This document shows positions 8,429 through 15,800 of a stretch of DNA of 64,000 nucleotides, one piece after another; position 1 is the stretch's first letter; every line of letters begins with the position of its first letter. Source of the stretch: Caldifarciminota bacterium (GTDB lineage: Bacteria; Hydrothermota; Tepidihabitantia; B3-TA06). The stretch covers positions 31,355-95,354 of the forward strand of contig JAFGSK010000072.1 of the NCBI GenBank assembly GCA_016934635.1, in the 5' to 3' direction. Below the pieces are notes generated by a model that worked only from the letters and a program-made list of their open reading frames with translations, was not told the DNA's origin and did no database searches. Position numbers and translations under genes: made by a program.

Positions 8429-9089
8429 CCTTTCAGGGTTTGCAAAGAGCCAGGGCGCCGATCTGGTCGGGGCCGCAGAGGTGGGGAAGGTATATCGGGA
8501 ACGGAACCTGATAGCCGAGGAACTAAAGAACCGACTCAAGTATGGCATCGTCTGTGGCATACGGCTTTCAAGCGCGGTCCTTTCAGATATCTCCGATCAA
8601 CCCACCAAAACCTACTACCACCACTATCGTACAGTCAACATGGCTCTTGATCAGTTGGCTCTCAAGATAACCGGGTTTCTCCAGGAGCGCTCGTTTTCCG
8701 CTTTCCCGGTTCCGGCCTCGCAGCTTATAGACTGGGAGAATCAGCTCGGGATGCTCTCTCACAAACACGTTGCAGTAGAGGCAGGCCTCGGATGGATCGG
8801 ACGCAACAACCTTCTGGTAACCCCACAGTACGGTTCGCAAATAAGGCTCGTCACCGTACTCACCGACGCCCCTTTCGAGGTCGGCGCTCCTCTTAAAGAA
8901 GACTGCGGTTCGTGCCGAGCATGCCTGGATGTATGTCCTTGCAATGCTATCAAAGACGATCCTGCAGCCTTCGACCACAAGCGCTGCTACGCCCAGCTCG
9001 ATAAGTTCGTACGCAGCCGTGTGGTAGGGCAGCATATCTGCGGGATATGCGTTAGGGTATGCAGTCCGGATCAGGTCACCAGGAGATAG
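8406..9089 (+). CDS. short QueG-like epoxyqueuosine reductase family protein
   Basis: 227 residues. The N-terminal half (GADLVGAAEV; later HKHVAVEAGLGWIGRNNLLVTP) matches the cobalamin-binding domain of QueG. The ferredoxin part has a full CGSCRACLDVCP motif and a shorter CGICVRVCSP, like the two clusters of QueG. True QueG reduces epoxyqueuosine to queuosine in tRNA and is ~350-380 residues with a HEAT-repeat tail that is absent here, so the substrate is uncertain. Partnership with mnmG fits tRNA modification. The frame stops at TAG 9087-9089 but stays open for 86 more codons (next entry). The start lies inside mnmG. Confidence 0.8.
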   Translation: MKQNLWTDLSGFAKSQGADLVGAAEVGKVYRERNLIAEELKNRLKYGIVCGIRLSSAVLSDISDQPTKTYYHHYRTVNMALDQLALKITGFLQERSFSAFPVPASQLIDWENQLGMLSHKHVAVEAGLGWIGRNNLLVTPQYGSQIRLVTVLTDAPFEVGAPLKEDCGSCRACLDVCPCNAIKDDPAAFDHKRCYAQLDKFVRSRVVGQHICGICVRVCSPDQVTRR

Positions 9090-9350
9090 TTTAACCGCAG
9101 ATATCCATTGAGTCGTCGCAGGCACTTGCGATCTTTCGGCCCTCCGTGCAGTAAACGTGACCCACCAGGTCGCAAGCGTGGTCATTCAGACCGCAAGCGT
9201 GAACCTTCGGTTCCCAAGCGTTCCTTTAGCAAAAAACGAGCATTAAGACGTAGTTACCTCCAGATAACACGGCGCGGACAAGCAATGGAGGGTGTATTCT
9301 TCAACTCGCTGAAATATCCGAATGTAGGGGCGACGAATGCGTCGCCTTAA
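9090..9350 (+). other. in-frame continuation past the QueG-like stop: basic heptad-repeat tail
   Basis: In the same frame as the upstream gene, 86 sense codons follow the TAG before TAA 9348-9350. The predicted peptide is very basic and contains four heptads beginning KR (KRDPPGR, KRGHSDR, KREPSVP, KRSFSKK), encoded by a 21-bp period at about 9152-9235. A separate start would be TTG 9108, with no well-placed Shine-Dalgarno. It may be a lost C-terminal extension, stop readthrough or chance. The last 25 bases are a palindromic repeat, so the 3' end is probably not original coding sequence. Confidence 0.35.
9326..9347. repeat. TAGGGGC-type palindromic repeat (3' truncated)
   Basis: TAGGGGCGAC then GTCGCC form a stem GGCGAC/GTCGCC around GAATGC. 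It starts like the other TAGGGGC elements listed here but its right end lacks the matching GCCCCTA. Confidence 0.5.
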
Positions 9351-9595
9351 GGGTTTCTAAACGATAGAGGCCAAATCACCGCACTTCCGCCTGTGCCATC
9401 GGTTGCGGGGGACACCCTGGTGTTCGGACAGGCTTCGGAGGTAGGGTCGTATAGAAACTGGATCCAACCTTGACAATCGCCTATATCTGAATAGATTACA
9501 TTTACCGGCATTGTTTGGCGTTTTCCAGCCGGCCAATCCAGGAAAACCCCAGTAACACACCTCTCGTTAGGTGTAACTATTTTGGAGGTTTTCAA
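9347..9595 (-). pseudogene. possible remnant of a secreted repeat protein
   Basis: An open frame on the minus strand that ends at TAA 9347 encodes a peptide with GWIQFLYDP and ATDGTGGSAVIW. The second resembles the repeat unit (xDGxGGaxxxW) of secreted propeller or delta-60-like proteins in candidate-phylum genomes. It has no proper start and no ribosome site and lies across the plus-strand promoter and leader of the next gene, so it is most likely a leftover fragment. The resemblance is from memory and may be chance. Confidence 0.3.
9470..9497 (+). promoter_or_regulatory. promoter and ~95-nt leader of the symporter unit
   Basis: TTGACA (9470-9475), 16 bp, TAGATT (9492-9497). The predicted start near 9504 leaves a leader of ~94 nt to ATG 9598, containing a small hairpin (CACCT...AGGTG at 9560-9575) and ending in the ribosome site TTGGAGG at about 9583-9589. 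Confidence 0.55.
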
Positions 9596-9597
9596 AG

Positions 9598-9822
9598 ATG
9601 ATAAAAAAACGCATGATAAACAGTAAAGGTCTTACCAAAAAACTCGGTTGGCTTACCTCCTGGATGGTGCTCGTAATATTGAGCCTGGATTTCTTTAACT
9701 GGGACAGGTTACCCAGACTCCTGCTCGGTCTTCCCGGTTGGCTGTGGTGGGAGGTATTGTTGGTACTCCTTACGGCATTGGTCTTCGGTCTTCTTTCTCG
9801 TTTTGCCTGGGGCGAGGAATGA
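9598..9822 (+). CDS. small two-helix membrane protein paired with the symporter
   Basis: 74 residues with two hydrophobic segments, about 18-30 and 43-66, and a basic N-terminus (MIKKRMINSKGLTKK). Small proteins of this shape often precede sodium:solute symporter genes (the DUF3311/YhdT-like arrangement), and may be an accessory subunit. GGAGG stands about 8 bases before the ATG. The TGA overlaps the ATG of the next gene (ATGA), so the two are coupled. Confidence 0.75.
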   Translation: MIKKRMINSKGLTKKLGWLTSWMVLVILSLDFFNWDRLPRLLLGLPGWLWWEVLLVLLTALVFGLLSRFAWGEE

Positions 9823-11225
9823 ACTGGGTGATTCTTGCAGGTTACGTTGCAGTACTCGCGGCGCTTTCCATCCTCGCCCGAAAAAAAGCATCCAGCTCTC
9901 CGGAGGAGTTCTTCCTGGCAGGACGGTCCTTCGGCCCGGTTGTACTCTTTCTTACCCTTGCGGCAACCAACTTCTCGGCGTTCTTCTTCCTCGGCTTTGC
10001 CGGTGCAGCCTGGAAATACGGCTTTGGTCAGTACGCAATCATGGGATTGGGCACCGCTTTAGTGCCGGTGTCTTTCTACTTCATCGGGCGAAAGGTCTGG
10101 AAGCTGGGCAAGGAAAAGGGCTACCTTACGGCTCCGGAGCTGATCGGCGGCGAATTGGGGAGTCCTTTTCTGCGGCGGCTGGTACTTGTCGTGATGGTGG
10201 TGTTTACCGTTCCTTACCTTTTGACCCAGGCTTTGGGTGCAGGGATGATCCTGTCCAGCCTTGCAGGAATCGACCTGACCAGGATCGGTGCGATAGTAAT
10301 TATCCTCCTCATCGGTGGGGTTGTAGTACTGGGGGGTATGCGCGGTTCTGCCTGGACCGATGTCCTTCAGGGCGGGTTGATGATTTTGGCTATGCTGGCT
10401 GCGGTGTTCTTCGTGGCAAAAGGCCTTGGCGGATTCCAGACAGCATCTCAGAAGGCATATGCGGCATCACCCGCACTTTTCATGCGTCCCGGGCCTGATG
10501 GTTTCTTCACGCCCCAGAAGTGGTTCTCCTTCATAATCCTGTGGAGTTTCGTTAACCCTTTATTTCCCCAGCTCTTTACACGCTTCTATACCGCTAGGTC
10601 TTTGCGTTCTTTGAGGGTCTCAACGTGGCTGTACCCTTTGCTCGTGAGTTTCCTGTTTCTTGCCCCAGTGCTCATCGGGGTCTGGGCTAACGGAACACCC
10701 GTTGATCCTGGGAAGCCCGATATGATACTTCCTGCAATGGTAGCGGGATACGCTCCGGGCTGGGTTCACGCCCTGGTCATGACCGGTGCATTGGCCGCCC
10801 TCATGTCTACGGCCGATTCCCAGCTCCTGGCTCTTTCCACCATGCTTGCCCGTGACGCCGGAATCGACAGAAAACAAATGTTCTGGGGAAGAGTTCTAAC
10901 TCTCGGCTTATGCCTTCTGGTCGTTATCCTTGTTCTTCTGGGCGTCGATGCCAAAGGCGGTATCTTCACTTTCCTTACACAGACAACCTTTGCCGGCCTT
11001 GTTGTCCTCACGCCTGCAACCGTAGCCGCGCTTTACTTCAAGAAAATCCCAAAATGGGCTGCAATAGCTTCCATAATCGCAGGTGAGGCTTCAGTGGTAG
11101 GAATCTGGCTCGGGTGGCTGCCGACATTCGGCCTTGTCGACGGAATCGTTGCATTGATTGTTGCGGTCATCGTTCTTACAGGAACGTGGTTATTTTACTT
11201 CCTTTTTTCTCGAAGGAAAAGATAA
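9819..11225 (+). CDS. sodium:solute symporter (SSS family)
   Basis: 468 residues from ATG 9819, which overlaps the previous stop; a longer frame back to 9738 exists but runs inside the upstream gene and lacks a ribosome site. About 13 hydrophobic segments begin at residue 2 (WVILAGYVAVLAALSIL). Family signs are SPEEFFLAGRSFGP, ATNFSAFFFLGFAGAAWKYGF, GGMRGSAWTDVLQG, and GALAALMSTADSQLLALSTMLARD, the well-conserved SSS segment with the sodium-site serines. It should cotransport an organic solute with sodium; the substrate (pantothenate, proline, sugar and others occur in this family) is not evident. Confidence 0.92.
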   Translation: MNWVILAGYVAVLAALSILARKKASSSPEEFFLAGRSFGPVVLFLTLAATNFSAFFFLGFAGAAWKYGFGQYAIMGLGTALVPVSFYFIGRKVWKLGKEKGYLTAPELIGGELGSPFLRRLVLVVMVVFTVPYLLTQALGAGMILSSLAGIDLTRIGAIVIILLIGGVVVLGGMRGSAWTDVLQGGLMILAMLAAVFFVAKGLGGFQTASQKAYAASPALFMRPGPDGFFTPQKWFSFIILWSFVNPLFPQLFTRFYTARSLRSLRVSTWLYPLLVSFLFLAPVLIGVWANGTPVDPGKPDMILPAMVAGYAPGWVHALVMTGALAALMSTADSQLLALSTMLARDAGIDRKQMFWGRVLTLGLCLLVVILVLLGVDAKGGIFTFLTQTTFAGLVVLTPATVAALYFKKIPKWAAIASIIAGEASVVGIWLGWLPTFGLVDGIVALIVAVIVLTGTWLFYFLFSRRKR

Positions 11226-11400
11226 CCTCTCATTCACCGTTTGTCACTTCCGGTTTCGGTGTAGCCGAAAACAGAAGTGAAAGAGTGCGGGGGGTTGACA
11301 GAAATTTAGAGCAGACTAAAATAACGGCTGTATGTTAAATATCCATGTCCCAGAGACAGGTTTGACGCAGAGATCAAGGGAGGCTCTGCTGAGGTCGGGC

Positions 11401-11428
11401 TTGACAAATCCTACTAAAACCCTATAAT
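11401..11428 (+). promoter_or_regulatory. promoter of the rseC-like/isc operon
   Basis: TTGACA (11401-11406), 16 bp, TATAAT (11423-11428). A second, upstream candidate is TTGACA 11295-11300, 16 bp, TAAAAT 11317-11322. Position 11435, seven bases past the -10 box, is an ATG opening a 16-codon frame. Confidence 0.75.
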
Positions 11429-11434
11429 TACTTG

Positions 11435-11485
11435 ATGGCAGCTCAGTTAAACATCCGGAAGGTTCGTGATGGCTCAGACAGGTGA
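11435..11485 (+). CDS. possible leaderless 16-codon upstream ORF
   Basis: ATG lies exactly 7 bases after the TATAAT box, the spacing seen at the leaderless genes of this window. It encodes MAAQLNIRKVRDGSDR and stops at TGA 11483-11485, overlapping the start of the RseC-like gene by 20 bases in another frame. If translated it would couple to or compete with that start. There is no other evidence for it. Confidence 0.3.
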   Translation: MAAQLNIRKVRDGSDR

Positions 11486-11912
11486 ATACGGGGAGGTCTT
11501 GAGTGTCGAAGGCCCATTAGTCAAGGTTAAGATGAAACAGCACGTAAGCTGCGCATCGTGCGCTCAGCACAGGATTTGTTTTCCTACTGGAAGATACAGG
11601 GTTCTAATCGCCCAGGCAGGTAAAGGGATCAATGAAGGCGATACCGTATTTGTCCTTTTTCGTTCAGGTCCGGCCATCATCTCATCCCTTTTGATCTTCG
11701 TGGGTTCTGTTGTAGTTCCTCTTACGGCATGGCTTGCAGCCGATCTCGCAGATGCCCCGAAGTGGGTTGCGTTCACCGCTGCAGGTGCAGCACTTATAGT
11801 ATACTGGGCGTTCTTGTACCTCTTGAATCGCAGGTTAAAAAGGTCCGGATGGTTTTTACCGTGCGCCGTAAAGGGAACCGAACCTGTCGAAGAAAAGGAA
11901 AAAGAAAAGTGA
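11466..11912 (+). CDS. RseC/MucC-like (SoxR-reducing) membrane protein
   Basis: 148 residues. A small beta-rich N-terminal domain (GEVLSVEGPLVKVKM) carries CASCAQHRIC, the CxxCxxxxxC pattern of RseC/RsxC-associated proteins, followed by two membrane helices (about 68-90 and 97-119) and a charged tail rich in EK. RseC family proteins modulate the sigma-E pathway or keep SoxR reduced, and are often encoded next to Rnf. Here the neighbours are iron-sulfur assembly genes, which fits a redox role. The start is GTG 11466 or, more likely, ATG 11469, six bases after GGAAGG. Confidence 0.8.
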   Translation: MMAQTGEYGEVLSVEGPLVKVKMKQHVSCASCAQHRICFPTGRYRVLIAQAGKGINEGDTVFVLFRSGPAIISSLLIFVGSVVVPLTAWLAADLADAPKWVAFTAAGAALIVYWAFLYLLNRRLKRSGWFLPCAVKGTEPVEEKEKEK

Positions 11913-13081
11913 ACGAGATATATCTGGATAACGCGACCACGACCCGGCTCGATCCATGGGTGCTTGAAGAGATGAAGCCTTTATTCACAGAGGAATTTGC
12001 AGCGCCGACAGGTCACTTCGGGCACCAGGCTTCGCTGGATGCCAAGGATAGGCTTGAGCAAGCTCGTGTCACGGTTGCCGGTTCCATCAATGCAGAACCT
12101 GACGAGATTGTATTTACCTCAGGGGGTACCGAGGCAAACAACCTGGCTCTACAGGGTTTGATCAAGACAAGGAAGGAAAAGACCCATGTTGTTACCACAG
12201 CGATTGAGCAGGAGTCTGTCCTCAATACTTTGAAGGTTTTGGAAAAGGAAGGTAGGATTGAGTTTACACTTGTTGGCGTGGATCCAGACGGTCTCCTCAA
12301 GCTCGAGGAACTTACCTCGGCCTTGCGTTCAGATACCGTGCTTTGCTCGGTTCACCTGGTCAACCACGAGGTCGGGACGGTTCAGCCGATCGAAGAGGTA
12401 GGTAAGATTTGCGCGGATAGAAAGATACCTTTGCACGTCGATGCCATTTCAGGCTGGGGGTACGTACCGTTTGACGTTAAGAAGATGAATGTAGCGCTGG
12501 CCTCGCTTACCGCACACAGGATTCACGGACCCAAGGGGGTCGGGACTCTTTACCGGCGCAAAGACGTGAAGCTTGCACCCTTGATGTACGGAGGTTACAA
12601 CGAATTTGAATTAAGGCCCGGGATGGAAAACCTGCCTGGTATCGTCGGGATGGCCAAGGCGATCTCGATGATCAAACCAGCCCACATCAAATACCTGGCC
12701 GGCCTAAGAAAGATGATGTGGGACGCAATAACCAAAGATATTCCTTGGGTTCATCTGAACGGCTCAAAAGAGAACGGTGCGCCTTATATCCTCAACGTAA
12801 CCTTCGATTTCATCGAGGGTGAGTCTATCCTTCTGCATCTGGATATGCAGGGGATTGCAGCAGCTACAGGCTCTGCCTGCTTTTCCAAGGCGCTTGAGGC
12901 TTCCTACGTACTCTTGGCAATGGGCAGGCCTCACGAACAGGCCCACGGCTCGATGCGTTTCAGCTTTTCACGGTTCAATACCGAAACCGAGATTGAGAAG
13001 ACCCTCGTGGTAATAAAAAAGGTGGTTACTGATTTGAGAAAACTTTCACCCCTCACCCCGGATAAGGCCAAGGAGGTATAG
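11909..13081 (+). CDS. IscS/NifS-family protein lacking the PLP-binding lysine
   Basis: 390 residues from GTG 11909 (overlapping the previous TGA); the long upstream extension runs within the previous gene and is rejected. The class V aminotransferase fold is clear: YLDNATTTRLDP, TSGGTEANNLALQG, HLVNHEVGTVQPI, HVDAISGWG, and the mobile catalytic cysteine C324 in GSACFS. But the segment that in IscS reads SAHKIYGPKG is TAHRIHGPKG here, so the Schiff-base lysine is R204 (AGG), and RSGTEN is RPGMEN. It may therefore not be a PLP cysteine desulfurase, and may instead only donate C324 to the partner scaffold. It sits directly before the IscU-like gene, stop and start adjoining. Confidence 0.85.
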   Translation: MNEIYLDNATTTRLDPWVLEEMKPLFTEEFAAPTGHFGHQASLDAKDRLEQARVTVAGSINAEPDEIVFTSGGTEANNLALQGLIKTRKEKTHVVTTAIEQESVLNTLKVLEKEGRIEFTLVGVDPDGLLKLEELTSALRSDTVLCSVHLVNHEVGTVQPIEEVGKICADRKIPLHVDAISGWGYVPFDVKKMNVALASLTAHRIHGPKGVGTLYRRKDVKLAPLMYGGYNEFELRPGMENLPGIVGMAKAISMIKPAHIKYLAGLRKMMWDAITKDIPWVHLNGSKENGAPYILNVTFDFIEGESILLHLDMQGIAAATGSACFSKALEASYVLLAMGRPHEQAHGSMRFSFSRFNTETEIEKTLVVIKKVVTDLRKLSPLTPDKAKEV

Positions 13082-13726
13082 ATGGGGCTTCCCTATTCCA
13101 AGAAAGTGATCGAACATTTCAAGCATCCCCGCAACGTAGGAGAGATTACCGATGCGGACGCGACCGCCCTGGAAGGCAGCCCGGCATGCGGCGACATGCT
13201 CAAACTAACCATCAAGGTTGACGAGGAAACCCACGTTATTACCGACATTAAATTCGAGAGCTTCGGATGTGCCTCGAACATCGCTACAGGTTCTATACTT
13301 ACCGAGATGGTAAAGGGGCGAACAATCGAGGAGGCTGAGAAGGTTACCTGGAAGCAGGCAGCAGATGAACTGGACGGGTTGCCTCCGGTTAAGATGCACT
13401 GCGCGGTACTAGCGATCGATGCCTTGAAATCAGCCATCGAGCAGTGGAAAGAGAGGCACGGGTTGACCGAGAAGGAGCTGACCACGCCGGATAGGGTTCT
13501 GCGCAAGCTTCGTAATGTGCTCAATCCGTTGACCGGCGCTTCAATCGTTCGTATGCAGCTTCTGCAGGATTTCGACGTGAAGGACGGTGTAATTACCATC
13601 GACCTTGATCTTACAAGGGAGCACAAATTTGCAGCACACATAGAGGAGGAGATTCACGAAAAATTAGACCACTTGTGGGACGTGAAAGAAGTAAAAATCA
13701 ACTTTGTAGGCAAACCTGATTCCTGA
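13082..13726 (+). CDS. IscU-type Fe-S scaffold fused to a MIP18/DUF59-like domain
   Basis: 214 residues. Residues 1-128 match IscU/NifU-N and hold the three cluster cysteines C36 (SPACGD, with D38), C63 (FGCASN) and C107 (KMHCAV). A linker leads to a ~75-residue C-terminal domain (RVLRKLRNVLNPLTG, GVITIDLDLT, EEEIHEKL, VKEVKINFVG) that resembles MIP18/SufT DUF59 domains, although the hallmark catalytic DPE-type residues are replaced. Plain IscU is ~128 residues, so this is a fusion. It assembles [2Fe-2S]/[4Fe-4S] clusters for transfer to apoproteins. ATG follows the IscS-like stop directly; AAGGAGG overlaps its end. Confidence 0.88.
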   Translation: MGLPYSKKVIEHFKHPRNVGEITDADATALEGSPACGDMLKLTIKVDEETHVITDIKFESFGCASNIATGSILTEMVKGRTIEEAEKVTWKQAADELDGLPPVKMHCAVLAIDALKSAIEQWKERHGLTEKELTTPDRVLRKLRNVLNPLTGASIVRMQLLQDFDVKDGVITIDLDLTREHKFAAHIEEEIHEKLDHLWDVKEVKINFVGKPDS

Positions 13727-13755
13727 TTCGTTGCTGAAATTCAACAGGAGGCTTT

Positions 13756-14589
13756 ATGTTTGAGGTGGTTGTACGAAGAAAAGGTCATATAGAATATATT
13801 GATGAATCCTGCTTGGGGGTGGAAGAAAGATACTTGGCTCTTGGCAGGTTCATGTACTTATGGTCCGGGGAATTGGAGATAGACTACCGGGTTGAGGAAG
13901 GATTACTGATCATAAACGACAAGTTAGCGGGTATTGATTTTATAGAGCGTAAGGATTTAGCTTCCATCGACTGCGGTCAAGTCGTTACCGTTTCCTGCAA
14001 GGCTTCAGAACCTTTCCAGGATCTCTCGGATTTTCCAGGACTGAATGCGGTGAGAATTACCGGAGACCTGGATAGAGTCTATCCGTTTGTAGAGAACCTT
14101 CAGAGAATCAAGAACCTCAAGCTGCTGTGGCTAGACGGGAGCGGACTAGACGACGCGGGTTTAAGATACATCGCCAAATGCAAATCTTTGAAGGTGTTGG
14201 GCCTGGTTAACGCCGGGATAACCGATAAAGTGCTTGCTAATCTTTCCAGATGCAGACAGTTGAGGGTGCTCGACCTCTCACGGGTGAAGACCGTGAAAGG
14301 CTTCGGATTGAAAGGCCTCAGGAAACTCGAGCTTCTCAAGCGACTCGTACTTTCTTCAAGTGGAATCAACGACTACAGCCTGCGGTATCTTGCGCCGTTG
14401 TATCGTGTCCAGGAATTGTTCCTGGATAATATAGAAATCACAGATCAAGGTGCTCTTATCCTTGGAGCCTACAAGAACCTGAGATATCTCGACTTGAGAG
14501 GAACTATCATCGATTCAGAGCAGTTGACAAGCCTAGTCGAAAGGCTGCCTGAATGCACGATAATAACTGACGATACTCGTGAGGCCTGA
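13756..14589 (+). CDS. cytoplasmic leucine-rich repeat protein
   Basis: 277 residues, no signal peptide. Residues 1-75 match the N-domain of the LRR lipoproteins at 54.7-63.9 kb: LYLWSGELEIDYRVEEGLLI corresponds to their LYPWQGEDTLxYRIEENLLW. Residues ~100-270 hold about six repeats of the 24-residue type (LKxLxLxxxGITDxxLxxL). LRRs are generally protein-binding; the partner is unknown. CAGGAGG stands just before the ATG. It sits between the isc genes and the PP-loop enzyme in the same transcription direction, and is the only family member here without an export signal. Confidence 0.85.
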   Translation: MFEVVVRRKGHIEYIDESCLGVEERYLALGRFMYLWSGELEIDYRVEEGLLIINDKLAGIDFIERKDLASIDCGQVVTVSCKASEPFQDLSDFPGLNAVRITGDLDRVYPFVENLQRIKNLKLLWLDGSGLDDAGLRYIAKCKSLKVLGLVNAGITDKVLANLSRCRQLRVLDLSRVKTVKGFGLKGLRKLELLKRLVLSSSGINDYSLRYLAPLYRVQELFLDNIEITDQGALILGAYKNLRYLDLRGTIIDSEQLTSLVERLPECTIITDDTREA

Positions 14590-14593
14590 CCTG

Positions 14594-15586
14594 ATGCCCG
14601 AGCCGCGAATACTGCTTTTATTCTCAGGAGGGCTGGACAGTCTTCTGGTCGCGCGTGTTTTAATCGAGGCTGGTGCAAAGGTAGAAGCCCTGCATATCGT
14701 AACACCTTTTACCGGAAATATGCAAAGGCTTGCAGGTGAGCAATACCTTACCAAGTGGGGGATTTCTTTAAGGCGTATCAGGATCGATGTCAATGAATTC
14801 CGCCCGCTTCTTGAGTCACCTCCTCACGGCTTCGGCAGGGCTTCAAACCCCTGTATCGACTGTAAGATTCTATTCCTGAGAAAGGCCAGGGAAATCATGG
14901 AAGATGAGGGCTTTGATGCTGTAGCCTCAGGCGAGGTGCTTGGTGAGCGTCCCATGAGCCAGAATAGAGTGGCTCTGAATAAGATCGAACAAGAATCAGG
15001 ATTACAGGGATACTTGTTGCGTCCTTTGTCTGCACGGCTTCTCGAAGAGACCGTAATAGAAGAGAAACGTCTGATTAAACGAGAAAAACTCTTGGCAATT
15101 GAGGGCCGAAGCCGAAAGCCTCAAATGGAACTTGCCAAGAGATGGGGTATAGAAGAGTATGCAACACCCAGCGGAGGCTGCCTTCTTACCGAGTCTCAGT
15201 ACTGCCGCAAGCTCAAAGACCTCATGGTGCACGGCGAGGATACGGAAGAGTCAGTTGCGCTATTGAAGACAGGCAGGCACTTCCGTCATGATGAGGGGGC
15301 AAAGTGTATCGTTGGCCGTAACGAGGATGAAAACGCAGAACTTGGCAAACATACAGGAGACGATCGAATCTTCCTCGAGGTCAAGGGAATCGGCAGTCCC
15401 CTAGGTTTGCTTGTAGCTAAGGCGTCATCGTCTCGGATGATCGACTGGGCTGCAGGAATCCTAGCCCGTTACTCGGATGCAAAGAACGAAAAAAGAGTAA
15501 ACGTAACCTGGTGGGGCAGGGGTGGCGAAGAGACCGTATCGGTAATACCCTTAACCGATTCCGAGATCAAGGGCTCGAGGATCTGA
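14594..15586 (+). CDS. PP-loop ATPase, tRNA thiolation-type, with NFACT-R-like tail
   Basis: 330 residues from ATG 14594, nine bases after GAGG; a GTG five codons earlier is less likely. The PP-loop SGGLDSLLVARVL binds ATP for adenylating the target. A CIDC pair (NPCIDCK) and a later GGCLLTE resemble the catalytic cysteines of MnmA/ThiI-like enzymes that thiolate uridine in tRNA. The C-terminal segment VGRNEDENAEL...VKGIGSPLG looks like the RNA-binding NFACT-R (DUF814) domain. Which position is thiolated cannot be told. Proximity to the IscS-like gene is sensible because thiolases take sulfur from such proteins. Confidence 0.8.
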   Translation: MPEPRILLLFSGGLDSLLVARVLIEAGAKVEALHIVTPFTGNMQRLAGEQYLTKWGISLRRIRIDVNEFRPLLESPPHGFGRASNPCIDCKILFLRKAREIMEDEGFDAVASGEVLGERPMSQNRVALNKIEQESGLQGYLLRPLSARLLEETVIEEKRLIKREKLLAIEGRSRKPQMELAKRWGIEEYATPSGGCLLTESQYCRKLKDLMVHGEDTEESVALLKTGRHFRHDEGAKCIVGRNEDENAELGKHTGDDRIFLEVKGIGSPLGLLVAKASSSRMIDWAAGILARYSDAKNEKRVNVTWWGRGGEETVSVIPLTDSEIKGSRI

Positions 15587-15747
15587 AGATATAGGGCTTG
15601 TATTCATGTTCTTATTCCTTCCAAATTCAGTTTTACCGTTAGCCTTACTTTAATGTTGCCGCAGGCAGTGTCTTTTTTTCTAAGCACGCGGTTTTTCGAT
15701 AAAAGGGAAGAAGGATTAGAAAAACTATCTTTCGACTGACCTCTATA

Positions 15748-15770
15748 CTGAATCCCTTCTAGGGCTTCAG
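15748..15770. terminator. hairpin between convergent genes
   Basis: CTGAATCCCT, a TCT loop and AGGGCTTCAG pair with one G-T, in the 214-bp gap where the PP-loop gene and hutH converge. No clear T-run follows on either side, so its role as terminator is only likely from its place. Confidence 0.4.
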
Positions 15771-15800
15771 TAATTGCGAGGAAGGATGTTTCGAGGTGAA

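Noticed and set aside
9108..9350. Separate 80-residue basic protein starting at TTG 9108
   Set aside because: No ribosome site at a usable distance; it is in the frame of the upstream gene, so it is reported as a tail rather than as a gene.
11729..11908. N-terminal extension of the IscS-like protein
   Set aside because: It lies inside the RseC-like gene in another frame; IscS proteins begin at YLDNATT, a few residues after GTG 11909.
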